DNA of 40,417 bases from Candolleomyces eurysporus. Its lineage: Eukaryota; Basidiomycota; Agaricomycetes; Agaricales; Psathyrellaceae. The notes below the pieces were generated by a model. It made no database searches. It worked only from the letters and a program-made list of their open reading frames with translations, and was not told where the DNA came from. The stretch's first letter is position 1. The number at the start of each line of letters is the position of its first letter. Positions 21,756 to 32,747 of this stretch are shown here, piece by piece. The stretch lies in assembly GCA_027579435.1 (NCBI GenBank), contig JANBPK010001523.1:1-40417 (forward strand), written 5' to 3'. The position numbers and the translations under genes were made by a program.

Positions 21756-22435
21756 GTGCAAGAGCGCGAACAAACGATCGATTTATGTTCGATTACTCCT
21801 GGAGGAAGTGATGAAGTTCACAAATCCGAGGGGAAGATTGCGTCGTTCAGGGTTGACATTGATTCCGAAGTAACTATGAAATATGGTGTATTTAGGCTGC
21901 GTTCCGATGCACAGAATGTTTGGTTTAACGCCGAACGTGAAGATGACGGTGATGTTGAAGTGGACGAAATTCAACAGAGATCGATCGTAGGCATCTGGAG
22001 GTCGTTCACAGCGCTTCACGGACAGGTACCTGACGAAATAACCTTGAGAATTCCTGGCTGTGGAGGTTGTTCACTCAGCCAGCTGGATAACGACAACAGC
22101 TGGTTCTTCCTAGGCAAATGTCACCTCCCTATGCCGAACTGACATCAATCAGTCTCAAGCACCACTGCGACCCATTTACCATTACGTCTGCGTATTGCAA
22201 ATGTGCGCCTCCTTCGGACACTTTCTTTTGGAGCTTAACTGGCCTAACGGTTGAAAGCTATGTCCTGATGGTCGATCCCAATCGCATTGTTGCCCCGGAA
22301 CTCGAGACGCTCCATCTCGAGATTACCAACAAGCCTATCCTTCACCATGAATACCTTGAAAGACTCGTCGAATCACTCAAGTCCACGCATTTGGCCTCAC
22401 ATCCTCTGTATCAAATAGACGCGGACGAGGGGTAA
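21756..22435 (+). pseudogene. Frameshifted leucine-rich (F-box/LRR-like) remnant
   Basis: Two adjacent frames carry related-looking sequence. The first ends GKCHLPMPN and stops. The second continues ELTSISLKHHCDPFTI and contains leucine-spaced segments (SLTGLTVESYVLM, APELETLHLEI). Adding one base at about 22136 (CCGAAC to CCGGAAC) would fuse them as LPMPELTSISL, which reads like one LRR-type protein of the kind attached to mushroom F-box proteins. No F-box is visible upstream. It could be a truncated pseudogene or a real gene with one base miscalled. The family is a guess from composition and leucine spacing. Confidence 0.4.
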
Positions 22436-22984
22436 CAAGTGGACTGTGACAACGATCGGAACACTGAGAGGTCTAAACAGCCTGCTCAGCAGATCGGAGC
22501 GTAATGGAGATATCTAGCCTCCAGGAGTTTGGACTCAGGATAATTCATTCATCTATACCGCACTTCAAACCCAACTCGACGAATATCGAAGGAGAGGAGG
22601 GGAATGCATGGTGACCAACACGACAACGGAGAGCAAGGAGATCGCAGCGCAAGATAAGATAAGATGCGCACTGCCACGAGTTTTCGCGTGGGTCCAAGAG
22701 CTCGCTGTTCAAGCTTTCCTCCCACCTCCCACCTCCACCCTCGTCTCGCAGTCCTGTGCGACAATAGACTGAGACTGGGCCCGCTTGCTAAAAGGCCGTA
22801 GACTGCAGCACCCTCTTCCAAACTCAAGAATTCACTTCTGTGTCGCTGGTTCGGAAACTAACGTGCACCGGGCTTATCGTACGCCTCTAATTCCGTTCTG
22901 CATCGTATGTACTCTGACAGTGTTGCATTTAGGTCTATCTTAGAATACTCATCATTTAGCGACCCACGTAACACATCCTCAAAG
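22436..22984. other. Spacer and promoter region of the Mpv17-family gene
   Basis: No coding sequence is supported. The minus-strand frame 22549-22827 has no recognisable domain. Confidence 0.4.
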
Positions 22985-24318
22985 ATGGCCAGCCTCCTAC
23001 GATCCTACAAGTGCGTACCTGGTCATACCAATTCAGAATCTCCTCCAGACTGACGGTGAATTTTACCATAGCTCTGCACTACTGCGCAGACCTATGCTTG
23101 TCCAGTGCCTGACGGCTGCTGTAATGTTTGGAGCAGGAGACGTTATTGCCCAGCAGGCGGTGGAAGGGAAAGGGAAGAAGCACGATGTAAGTATCACACC
23201 CTTCTCCGTGTTCACGTTCCTCCCTCCCTGTCGAACTCTCGCCAATTTCCCAGTGGCTCCTTTATTCTCGTGCTTTTCATGGATTAGGGTCGTCTTATCC
23301 TATGGTGCTGTTGCTCAAAGCACGACTCAGGGGCTGCCATCTTTCGTTTCTCCCGTGTTCCTTCCAACGTAATCCAGTCTCACTTATCTCCAGTTTCTTC
23401 GAACAGCTCGCCTAACGTTTTACGGTGGTACGTTCATGTCCACGGCCAATTATACCTCCAACCCTCGGCAGCTTTAAACTCAAGTGCTCCTCCGCACACA
23501 GGCTGCATGTTCGGTCCGATTATGACAAAGTGGTACCAATTCTTGAACCGGTTGAAGTTTGCCAGTCCAACAAAGGCGTTGTTATACCGAGTGCGTTCCA
23601 CTTCCCGCTCCTCCTGATCCGCCTTCCCGAGCTCACGGAATGTGGCAGATATACCTCGATCAGGCGCTTCTGACCCCAGGTATGCGACACTACCTCACCT
23701 TACCCTCGTAGACTGCAGAGTCGTGCTCACTCACGCGTACCAGTTGGCGTCCTGTTCTTCTACGGCTCTATGAGTACCCTGGAAGGAAATTGGCAGAAGG
23801 CGTATGAGAGGATTGAGGAGGTGCGTTGGTCGTCTTCTGCCAAATACCGAACCTCCTGCTGACCATTCTCGCCCTCTTTCTGTTCTCACTATTGGCTCAT
23901 TCCCGCCCTCCTTCTCCCCCGCCACCAGGCTTACGTCCCGACCCTGGTTCGCAACTGGTATGTCCCCGTCTCGTCGGCTCCCGGTTTCACGGCTGGCACA
24001 CATTGATCGATTGACTGACCATATCCTTGCAGGGCCGTCTTCATCCCAACGCAAATCGTCAACTTTACAGTCGTTCCACCTCATTTGAGGATGGTGACTG
24101 TTGGTGTTGTCAGTTTATTCTGGAGTACGTTCACGACTTGATTCCCTATTTCACTCATCTGACAACGGCTTTTAGATACCTACCTCAGCGTTGCGAACGC
24201 ACCATTAGCTGCTGCTGCTGCTCAGGCAAAGGCTCTTGCAACTACGGCCGCTCTCGATGGGACAACGGCGACTGCTTCGGCTGGGGGTGACGAGAAGGGA
24301 TCGGTTGTGGTGCCTTGA
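22985..24318 (+). CDS. Mpv17/PMP22-family (Sym1-like) organelle membrane protein
   Basis: These are four-helix proteins of the mitochondrial inner membrane or the peroxisome, linked to solute or small-molecule permeability. Yeast Sym1 is needed for growth on ethanol at heat stress. Nine exons (22985-23010, 23072-23186, 23394-23427, 23502-23590, 23649-23679, 23744-23820, 23929-23957, 24033-24124, 24176-24318) give 211 aa. Family hallmarks are all present: GAGDVIAQQ after the first helix, GGCMFGPIMTKWYQFL, YLDQALLTPVG, VPTLVRNWAVFIPTQIVNF and PPHLRM, then a final helix GVVSLFWNTYLS. An Ala/Thr-rich tail of about 40 residues is longer than in yeast. No clear N-terminal presequence is seen, and the short basic start (MASLLRSYNSALLRRP) fits the family. 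Confidence 0.93.
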
Positions 24319-24461
24319 GCTAGGATAAGAGTGGTGGAAGGAATGCCTCGTCTCGCTCGTTCCTTTGCACCTCATACGATAGATTGTTAGACCATTTATC
24401 CATTCGTTCAGACGATGGTTGATGAGATTGTTGAGACCTGACTGACTGGCAGATATGTATC

Positions 24462-24994
24462 ATGATTTCTGCTGTCAATCTAGCGATGGGAGGGTGTCCT
24501 CGTCCTCCCTTCCTCGCGGTTCACTATTCGGACCCCTGGTGCGAACGCGGTGCTTTCGGACGCACTTCCCCTTTTATCGTCCTCCCCGCGCGTATCGCTG
24601 CTTCTTTGAATTTTGCTTCCCATCATCAGATTCTTTTCGAGGCTCCCATGATCTCATCATGGTTCCGCATCGCCGTAATTCGTAGCGACGCGTACAGGCT
24701 GTTGCGTCGGGTTTCGTTTCCTTCTGCTTTCATCCGTCTGGCGAGGGGTCCTAGACTTTTTCAGTGCGTCACTGCTCCTCGACACGTATTGCCAAAACTG
24801 ACCAATCTTCAGTAAAGCTCCAATTCGGGGAGACCAGGTCGACGACCCGAATTTGGTTTCGTTCGTAGACGAGACGGAAGAGGATTTTGACACGTATAAC
24901 CAATCTCACATTCTTTTGGACCTATCGCTCCTTCCTTTTCCAAGCTTCAGTTTTGTGGCGAGCTGCGAGTTGGTACCGGACGTGGCAAGAGGTA
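24462..24994 (+). CDS. Hypothetical two-exon ORF, possibly 5' exons of the next gene
   Basis: A frame from 24462 (MISAVNLAMGG) runs to about 24761. A candidate intron (GTGCGT to CAG, about 24762-24812) joins it to RGDQVDDPNLVSFVDETEEDF and on to CELVPDVAR near 24993. From there a donor GTACGT, with a good TACTAAT branch-point sequence downstream, could splice to the AG before 25087. That splice would enter the frame of the following AIG1-like protein upstream of its ATG. This could therefore be an N-terminal extension of that protein, a separate short gene, or noise. No domain is recognised. Confidence 0.3.
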
Positions 24995-25124
24995 CGTGAT
25001 CATTCCATACTAATCGACGCTCAGTACTGACCGACGTCCTCCTTTGGTTCAAGCAGATACTTGACACTAACATTCCGGGTTGCCAGAGGAACACTATACG
25101 GCGTACTTTGCTCAACCTTCCACG

Positions 25125-26514
25125 ATGACGACACCGCAAGTGGCCACGACAGACGGTAGCGACAGCTCTCCACGACGGCCAAGACGCTCTTTCTATGCAC
25201 TCCTGGGTGTTCCACCAACGCCTTCCTCCCCAGTCTCACAGAAATTCGATGCGGACCACAAGTTCGTCACCTCACCCGTATTCCGGAACCCTTTCGTCTT
25301 CGGAGGCTTGAGGCTCCTGGTTGCGTTTTATACGCTCATCACCCTGGTGGTCATGCTCGCGATATACGAGATTGACTTTGGGACAGGGTCAAGGTACGCT
25401 TCGTTCATTTCGTTTGTCCCTCTACCTGACAACGGACCCACTCGCTCGTAGTTTCTTCTCATTCTTCACGCACCTAAGCTACATAGGCCTGTGCGCCTAC
25501 TTATTCGCGGCGTCAACTCAGACTCTGTCGTACGCTTTGAGGTGGAGGAGGAATGGAGCAGGGGCTGGGTTCATGTTGCAGAGATGGCCGAGGATCTTGC
25601 AGACGTTCCATGTGATCCTGTATTCGAGTATTGTTACTTACCGTAAGTTCCTCTCCAGCTCTCGCTCCACGTTTGGCTGATGTACCAATTTATGAATAGC
25701 GTTTATTGTGACCATCGTTTATTGGGCCTTACTGTCGTCGGGCTCATTTAACTCTAGATTGAGGGGTACGTTGTTGGCCCTCTTGTCTTTCTCTTGTCTC
25801 CCTCCCCTACCCTAATCTTCGCTCGTTTCTCTCCTCTCTTCCATAATGGTTGCGCTGATCGATAAATTCACCAGCATGGACCAACACTTCCGTCCACATC
25901 TTCAACCTCGTCTTCGCTGCCGGAGAGATACTCCTCTCAAACGGTCCTCCAATGCCATGGATTACGCTGCCGATTACGGTCTTGATGCTTGGAGGGTATT
26001 TGGGCGTGGCGTATGTGACGAGGGAGACTCAAGGGTTTTATCGTGAGTTGATCATCTACAGCTCGTTGTCCACTCCCCTCTTTCTCGCCACCCTCCATCG
26101 AGCGGCATCGCTAACACCACCTCCCATACAGCCTACTCCTTCCTCGACCCAAAAGAAACAGGCGCCGTCCTCGCGGCCTACATCATCGGCATCGCGGTCG
26201 GTCAATGCATTATCTTCGTCGTCGTACACTACGCAATACGTCTGCGACAACGGTGGGCTATCAATTCTGGCCGAGTTCTTCATAGTTCCGAGGGCTCTGC
26301 GCGATCGCGTTCCAAAGCTCCTCTGACACCTGGAGCAGCAGAGGAACTTTCACCTGTGCCTGAGGATGATGATGATGATGATTGGGAAGAGATCGATCGA
26401 CCTGCAGCGTCACCAGTGAAGAAGAGCAAGGATTCGGGGTCGACTAGTAGTGGAGGTCATCGAGCAGAGGGAGCGCATGAGAACGACAGGGGACTGGCTC
26501 GGGAAATTGTATGA
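25125..26514 (+). CDS. AIG1/FAR-17a-like multi-pass membrane protein (putative lipid hydrolase)
   Basis: Animal members (AIG1, ADTRP) are membrane threonine hydrolases that cleave fatty-acid esters of hydroxy fatty acids. Fungal members are little studied. Exons 25125-25393, 25452-25642, 25700-25765, 25875-26042 and 26132-26514 give 358 aa. About six hydrophobic segments are visible: GLRLLVAFYTLITLVVML, SYIGLCAYLFAAS, FIVTIVYWALLSS, VHIFNLVFAAGEILL, LPITVLMLGGYLGVAY and AAYIIGIAVGQCIIFVVVHY. The likely catalytic pair is conserved: Thr in FFTHLSYIG and His in TNTSVHIFN, followed by the family-like GFYPYSFLD. The C-terminal tail is long, acidic (DDDDDDWEEID) and Ser-rich, unlike the short animal proteins. 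The start is the first ATG after the splice-rich upstream sequence; a longer N-terminus is possible. Confidence 0.75.
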
Positions 26515-26946
26515 CGGCCCGAGTGCGGGGAGATGTTTTCCGAGGGCTTAGATGGCCAGGAGGGGCTATGACGACGACGCTTGACCGAACTGGACTCGAA
26601 CGCTTACGCGAACTGTGTGTCATTCGTTCAGATGAACCTTATTCTTGCAACTTTACCTTACGCTACGTCGACTGACATACTAGCGAGAGTGTATTTTACC
26701 CATACCGATATTTTGAACGATACCCCTGCATTTCCATCTCCGGACGGTTTTCTATGTCTATTATTCTGAGATCTGGATCGGGACTATATACACGGAATGA
26801 TATACAATTAAAGGAAGGCGGATTTCTTACAGGAGACGTCGAATATACAGAGATTCCAAGATACTAAGGTCAAGGGGTACAATTACAAGTAGTAGACGAA
26901 CCGAGAGAGAGCAGAGACAATACGAGCGAGGCGACGCACCACCCGC
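26515..26946. other. Convergent intergenic region
   Basis: 3' ends of the AIG1-like gene and the minus-strand F-box gene face each other here. No gene or strong terminator structure is seen. Confidence 0.4.
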
Positions 26947-28641
26947 CTAGTAACCCACATTCAACGGGGACCACTTCACGGTCCTCGAAACCAACTTCGT
27001 CCACTCTATCTGAGCCCGGGTTTTGAGTTTATTGGACTGATCTCCTGCGACAACCAACTTTTCAAGTGCAGCGTTCGAGTTCACCCTGGATCCTGGGTTC
27101 GAGGCGCCCCCGGTTGTAGAGCGGGCTCGTCGAAGCTGTACTAGGAAGAGTATCAGAGAATCTGGGTGGACGTTTGGACAGTCGATCACCTTGAGTGACC
27201 TTAGATGACCCAAGAACGGTTCGTGGACTGGTTCCTGAGTCTGCTCCGGTGTCCTATCGCGACCGTCCTCCGGCCCTGGTTTACCTTTGCGTGACAACAA
27301 CTGAATGAGTTCAATCCAGAAGTCATCGTCTAGGCAAATACACCCGATCAGCTCAAGGCACTCCCCGTCCCACTGAGCGATCAGACCAGGTAGACTTCGG
27401 TCAAAGTCGGAGGTGATATTGGCTAGGACTAGCCTCGAACAACTCAGGACGTTTTCGAATAGAACGGGTGGGGAAGATGACGAACACGGGGTTGGAGAGG
27501 AGAGGAAGCACCCGTCCAGGACAATGGTATGGGGACGTGCTATACACCTTAACACGAACCCAATCGATTCGCGCTTGGTGTGTTTGAAAATTAGACGAGG
27601 TAGGGAAAGAGATTCGCGAGGTGTAGGCACCGCGTCTAGCATAACCTGCTGGGAGTCAAGAGACGATATCGCTGGGTACTGAGGTGGTCCTAAATCAAGG
27701 CTCTCCAACAGAAGGGTGGAGAGTCGTTGGAAGGAAGGTAGGATATTGAAGAAGTAATAGACGAGCTCCTCCGAAAACCCGTCGACACAACAGGTGAGGT
27801 TATTAACTCCTATCGCCTCCAACATAGGCATGCAGCTGAACACATTCTCCGAGTCCGCACTCCGCCCGGCCCGACCCGCGAGCGAGGACCTGAGCATCTC
27901 CAACAGATTCCGTCCATCAAGGCAGAGAGTCGTCAAAATTTGACGTAATGGGAGAGACCGATGGAGAGATTGGGGAGGGAGAGAGCTGGGAAGTGGCTGG
28001 AGGATTGAGTCATCGGCATTGCATCTCAACGTTAGTCTCCTCAACTTGGACAGCGGCGGGCTAAAAATATTTGAACCACTGCCCAAAAGGTCGAGAGCGT
28101 CGGGCAGAGACGACGCGAGGTTCGTCTCAATTACGATGGCCTCCACTCTCGCGAAATGATCCTTCACCGTGTGCAAGAGAGCCGTGACGGAGTCTCGTTC
28201 TTCGCGGTTGAGGCCACCCGGTATCCCGACCTTCCTACAAAGATAAACGCTGATCGGAAGGGGAGAAGAAAGCTGGAGGTGGGTTTGGAGAGGCGACGAA
28301 GTCAAACTCTCGACGGTATGTGGTGTATCGACGAATGCTGGTATATGCGTCCAAAGAGATGGTGTGCTGACTGCAACGTCGTGCCACTGTCGACAGACGC
28401 GTCCCGGGTAGGAAGCGCTGGGCCTCACGTGGCCTTCGCGCCCGCCGAAGTGGCATGCTGTAGGGTCGTCGAGATGGTCGGCATCTGGGGCAAATGCATA
28501 CTGCAGGATTTTTCGAATGGTCTCTGGGGCCAGTGGGGCGGTGAATGAGCTACGGGTCCTGGTGGTCAACGGGGAGGAAGGAGTTGGCCTGTGTTCGTCC
28601 GCCGGTGGTCGGTGGTGGGCGCCTGATACGGCAGAAGCCAT
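26947..28641 (-). CDS. F-box protein, single exon, 564 aa
   Basis: F-box proteins recruit substrates to SCF ubiquitin ligases. The minus-strand frame runs from ATG at 28641 to a stop at 26947 without introns. The F-box lies at about residues 36-100: LAPETIRKILQYAF, an insertion, then VCRQWHDVAVSTPSLWTHI, the classic end of the domain in mushroom proteins. The rest is leucine-rich (LSKLRRLTLRC, LTTLCLDGRNLL, LSTLLLESLDLG, LRSLKVIDCPNVHPDSL) and probably forms an irregular LRR substrate-binding surface. Agaricomycetes carry very large expanded families of such genes, so the specific target cannot be inferred. Confidence 0.88.
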   Translation of the reverse strand: MASAVSGAHHRPPADEHRPTPSSPLTTRTRSSFTAPLAPETIRKILQYAFAPDADHLDDPTACHFGGREGHVRPSASYPGRVCRQWHDVAVSTPSLWTHIPAFVDTPHTVESLTSSPLQTHLQLSSPLPISVYLCRKVGIPGGLNREERDSVTALLHTVKDHFARVEAIVIETNLASSLPDALDLLGSGSNIFSPPLSKLRRLTLRCNADDSILQPLPSSLPPQSLHRSLPLRQILTTLCLDGRNLLEMLRSSLAGRAGRSADSENVFSCMPMLEAIGVNNLTCCVDGFSEELVYYFFNILPSFQRLSTLLLESLDLGPPQYPAISSLDSQQVMLDAVPTPRESLSLPRLIFKHTKRESIGFVLRCIARPHTIVLDGCFLSSPTPCSSSSPPVLFENVLSCSRLVLANITSDFDRSLPGLIAQWDGECLELIGCICLDDDFWIELIQLLSRKGKPGPEDGRDRTPEQTQEPVHEPFLGHLRSLKVIDCPNVHPDSLILFLVQLRRARSTTGGASNPGSRVNSNAALEKLVVAGDQSNKLKTRAQIEWTKLVSRTVKWSPLNVGY

Positions 28642-30580
28642 TCTTGATGGTGCTAAAAGCTGATAGGTGAGACTGGGCTCGAAGGTGAAGGCATGGATAG
28701 CTTACCAGAGTACCGTTGGAAGTCGATCCAGAAGAGAGGCGGGAAATCTTATCGAATGGCGAATGAAGGCAAGGGGAGGAAAATGAGCGAGCAGAGAACA
28801 ACGAGGGAAAAGCCTAAGGTCACACTTCAATTCATGCCTATTGGATATCCCAGCCCATCCCCGTCATTCCCACTATCCGAGTCAGGTCGAGTTTAGCCAA
28901 TCTAAGCAACAACCATTCACCTCCCCCTCCAAGGATGACACTATTACTCAAATTTTGCGCCATGAGGCATGATATCGGAGGCTGGTGATCTAGTCGCTTT
29001 CTAAAACCGTCGTTTGAATTTGCAAAGGAGCAAGGTTCATGGCACTGTGAGTGTGCTGCGGACAGCACGAATAACCATGAGGACGTCCCGAGCGATAAAC
29101 TTTGACCAATCTCAATGAAGCACTCACGCCTTTTGCAAAATACTCAGATCACAGCGCCGATCAGCCGGGTAATTCTATTTACTGAGACGGAATTTAGGAG
29201 GCTTCAGATTTGGCGAGCCTGGGGCTCGTTTGATAGGATAGAGCTCCCTGCTTCAGATCGCATAAGTGATACGACAGAGCGCACAGGGGCTTTGATGACA
29301 GATGCCATAATTGCTCGAGATCATAGCGCTTCAACGACATGAGGAGCGCAACAGATTACGGGCCTTCCACATCCGCACCTATGACGCATATCTTGGCGGT
29401 AATAAAGCCTCTTCCTTATTCCCATTGTACCCGGCAGGCAGGGCACGGTGATCGCACTGGCACCAAGTCGTCGTCGCTCACGATCATCGGACGAAGCCAC
29501 CGACGTCGTTTATATGCAGAAAGAGGCAAATGTTAATCGCTCATAGATGATACACAAGGACCCACAACCTGTCCGCTCCCGTCGACATGCCCCGCATCTC
29601 CCTTTTCTGGGCGGAACTGGTGGCCGAGATTCCGCGGGAAGGCTGATTGAGCTCAGTGACGTGCGGGGTGGCCTCCGGACACAACGGTCAGCCTTTGTCT
29701 TAGTCAGGGAGCTTAGAAGAAGTCAAGACAGGTGTTTTCTGATCAGAAATTATCCTCTTCTCATTTCACCATTAAGGAACGAGAGGGCGAGCAGAGGGTG
29801 AGTTTGATTAGATCAGATCGTGGCTATGTCCCACATCGTGCCAGCTCACGAGAANCCTTTTTTTNACCTTGCGCTTGACGCTCAATTTCACCAGTCCGAG
29901 CCGGCCCAGCCTCCAATGGATCATCTGAGCTCTCAGAGCTGCCTATCTTCGTGCATTTTGTCTCATCGGAAATTGTCGCTGGAGACGGTGCTTTGAGCGG
30001 GCCGCTCAAGACTTTCTTCTATCCGTGGAGCCCACCGAACATCATCCGAGCTGCGGACGCTCCTTTATGGAGAGAGTGAGTACCCAAGTGACCAGAGATG
30101 GCTCCTGTCGATAAGACTAACCGGTGCCCTCCTTTTCAGGATTCGAGAGTCTGATTACAATGGCGTACAAGGGCTCGACCAGCTTTTCCCAAGCCGGACA
30201 ATTCGAGGATCGACCATCAGCGTTGAGCCTGAATGGCTGTGCTGTAAGGTTCTCCCTGCCGGAAGCTGAGGTCAGTCGAAATTGGCCACAAATAAAGGTG
30301 CTCTTCCGACGGAGCTCCTCTCAGACTTTCTCGACTCGAAGCCTCATGTTGGAACCCTCGATTCTCCGAAATATTCTGCGGGCGTTCTGCAATTAAGACG
30401 ACGAGCTTCGACATTGATATAATTTAGCCGTCATCACCAACTCGAGGGTATGATGTAAAATGGGAAACTCGACCCCCCATCGCGTCGTTTCGAGACGACC
30501 CACCATCAGGGTTTGAAAGTGTGCCAAGCTCAGGTGGTTTGCGATGACCCGATAACGAACCAAAGTATAGCCGGCGCGAG
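28642..30580. other. Long spacer upstream of the esterase gene
   Basis: About 1.9 kb without a supported gene. The frames at 29115-29342, 29547-29801 and 30124-30396 (plus) have no domain or splice support. Ns at 29855 and 29865 flank a T-run. The region contains divergent promoters for the F-box gene (minus) and the CBM1 esterase (plus). Confidence 0.4.
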
Positions 30581-30588
30581 AATAAAAG
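30581..30588 (+). promoter_or_regulatory. TATA-like box of the CBM1 esterase gene
   Basis: AATAAAAG lies about 62 bp before the ATG at 30643. It is a weaker match than the boxes of the other secreted-enzyme genes. Confidence 0.4.
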
Positions 30589-30642
30589 GCGACCGTGTCA
30601 GTCGCGCCCATTCACCTCGAAACGAGTACTTCGACCGCAAGG

Positions 30643-31720
30643 ATGCTCAGCAAAATTTCAACGTCATTGGTTCTCGTAGGGCTTCTGGCCCAGTCTGCTC
30701 TCGCAGTCGTTCCATTGTACGGACAATGCGGGGTAAGAGTCACCAGTTCTTTTCTGACTTACCCCGGAAAGCTCGGTCACTTACACGCGTTTCCCCTCAG
30801 GGACAAGGTTACACTGGCGATACAGTGTGCGTCAGTGGTGGCTCGTGTGTAAAGCTCAACGAATGTAAGTACCTTGTCCAAACCACAAAATTGACTGGAT
30901 GACTCACAGTAAACTATCGACTACTTCCAGGGTACTCTCAGTGCCAGCCCGGAGGAGCACCAACCAATACCGTCCCTACGACTACAGCTGTCCCTACTCC
31001 AACTCCAACCACCCCCACAACCACCGTGGCCCCCACCCCGACTCAAACGGTTCCCAGTGGACCACTCCTCGTCCTTCCGTTGGGAGACAGTATCACCTGG
31101 GGTATGGGTAGCAACGACGGGAATGCATACCGCAAGGAGCTGAAGGACCTGCTCACCGCGAACGGATATACAACTGACTTCATCGGCTCAGTGAAGAACG
31201 GCAACATGCAAGATAACGATAACGAGGGTCACTCCGGAGCGACCATTGCTCAGATCTCTGGGTACGCCGACACACCTCTCCGTCAGAGACCTCATGTACG
31301 TTGTGGACATTGCTCCCATTCGCCTGAAAGTTTCTGATTATATTTCCTGTCCCATAGGTTATTACACTCAAAGCTGGAACGAACGACATGATCGGTTCGG
31401 ACACTGCCAACGCTCCTAACCGCCTGATGCAACTCATTGACAAAATCTTCACCGCCTCTCCCGACGCTACCGTCCTCGTCGCCAATCTCATCCCGCTCTC
31501 TTTCTCTCAGGCCAACGTCAATACTTATAACCAGAGAATTCAGTCCTTGGTTGAGCAGCGCATCAGTCAGGGACAGAAGCTCGTTTTCGTGTCAATGTCG
31601 TCGGTGACAACCTCTGATTTGGCTGATGGTGTTCATCCGAACGCAGCCGGGTACGTGAAGATGGGTAGGGCCTGGTATGAGGGATGGAAGATCGCTGTTC
31701 AGAAGGGATGGATTCGGTGA
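30643..31720 (+). CDS. Secreted CBM1-SGNH esterase, CE3-like acetylxylan esterase
   Basis: The enzyme probably removes acetyl groups from xylan outside the cell, bound to cellulose through its CBM1. Exons 30643-30732, 30801-30864, 30931-31295 and 31358-31720 give 293 aa. A signal peptide (MLSKISTSLVLVGLLAQSALA) is followed by an N-terminal CBM1 (YGQCGGQGYTGDTVC, CVKLNEWYSQCQ) and a Pro/Thr linker (PTPTPTTPTTTV). The SGNH hydrolase domain has block I LPLGDSITWG (nucleophile about Ser105), block II DNDNEGHSGATI, block III LKAGTNDM and block V DLADGVHPN with the catalytic Asp and His (about 263 and 266). The DNDNEGHSG signature fits CE3 better than CE16. The CBM1 intron positions are close to, but not the same as, those in the DUF1996 gene. 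Confidence 0.92.
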
Positions 31721-32694
31721 AGAGCTCTCGCACTTGTGAAGTCTGAACACGAAACATACGGTAGCGATTCGCTCGTTGTATATGTACCGCCAAGCTCTAT
31801 CTCATCTAGGAACGTATCCCTACCTGCTCAACTTCGCGATAACCAGCCTTCATAGGGTGAGTGAGGCGGCAAGACAAGAACCTAAGCCGATGCAAGAGAT
31901 AGATATGGAGCACCTAATCTAATCTGATTTGATCGATCAGAGCTGATCGGGCCGAACAACGCGATCGGAGATCGTCGGCCACGCACGCATCGTGTCGGCG
32001 TTGGCCGAACACCTCTTCCTTCCCTTCACTCACTCTGCACGCTCGTTTCAATCGTTCTCTTTGTGCTTGGCTCTGACAACTGGTGTATACAATCGAACTT
32101 TGCCTTTGGACACTGATATGGCTTTATCATCAATGTACCCCGCACCGCAGTCTGTTCAGAGGTGGGGTTGAGCCTTGTCGTGCTTTTCGGGGGGCGGCAA
32201 GACCAATTTCCATGAGGAGCCAAGGACACCTGACATCCATACAGAGGTAGATTGGCTAGTGGCAGGGTAGCTTCTCTCGGTAGGGAAGAAAACCTCGCAC
32301 CAATGAATGGCTCCTTCCTCAGCGGCAGTTAAACTATTACCCGGAAATCCCCAGCGCACTGGAGCTCGAAGGACTCGCTTCCGTGTTGCTAGTGCTCTCG
32401 AGTTAGCGCTTTATGTCAATCTTATACTAGTCCTCTCACTCGATATCAATGGGGAGCGCTGCAATCGATGAAATACCTCTGCCTGTTTCTATCTTACTCG
32501 GTGACCACTCGTCTCCAGCCAATCGCAGCCTCGGAATTTCTTCCTGGTTCGGTACCGTTAACGTTCCTATTATCCGCCTCCAATGTAAAGAATCACCGGA
32601 CTATAGTTGAAACGATGCTTTTCGAAGCGTTTCCTTGTAGATATTCGGAGAAAGGCCAACAAGCCAAGCAACTCGGAACCGCCCTCGTTTTTCG
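31721..32694. other. Spacer and promoter region of the tyrosinase gene
   Basis: No gene is supported. A CCAAT box occurs at 32519-32523, about 225 bp upstream of the tyrosinase ATG. Confidence 0.4.
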
Positions 32695-32701
32695 TATAAG
32701 A
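32695..32701 (+). promoter_or_regulatory. TATA-like box of the tyrosinase gene
   Basis: TATAAGA lies 53 bp before the ATG at 32748. Confidence 0.5.
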
Positions 32702-32747
32702 GGAAAGCTCGAACAGGCGAGTTCAATCGTTGCTGCGGAAACCTACC

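Noticed and set aside
28156..28548. 130-codon open frame antisense to the F-box gene
   Set aside because: It lies fully inside a well-supported single-exon gene on the other strand and has no domain; it is a shadow frame.
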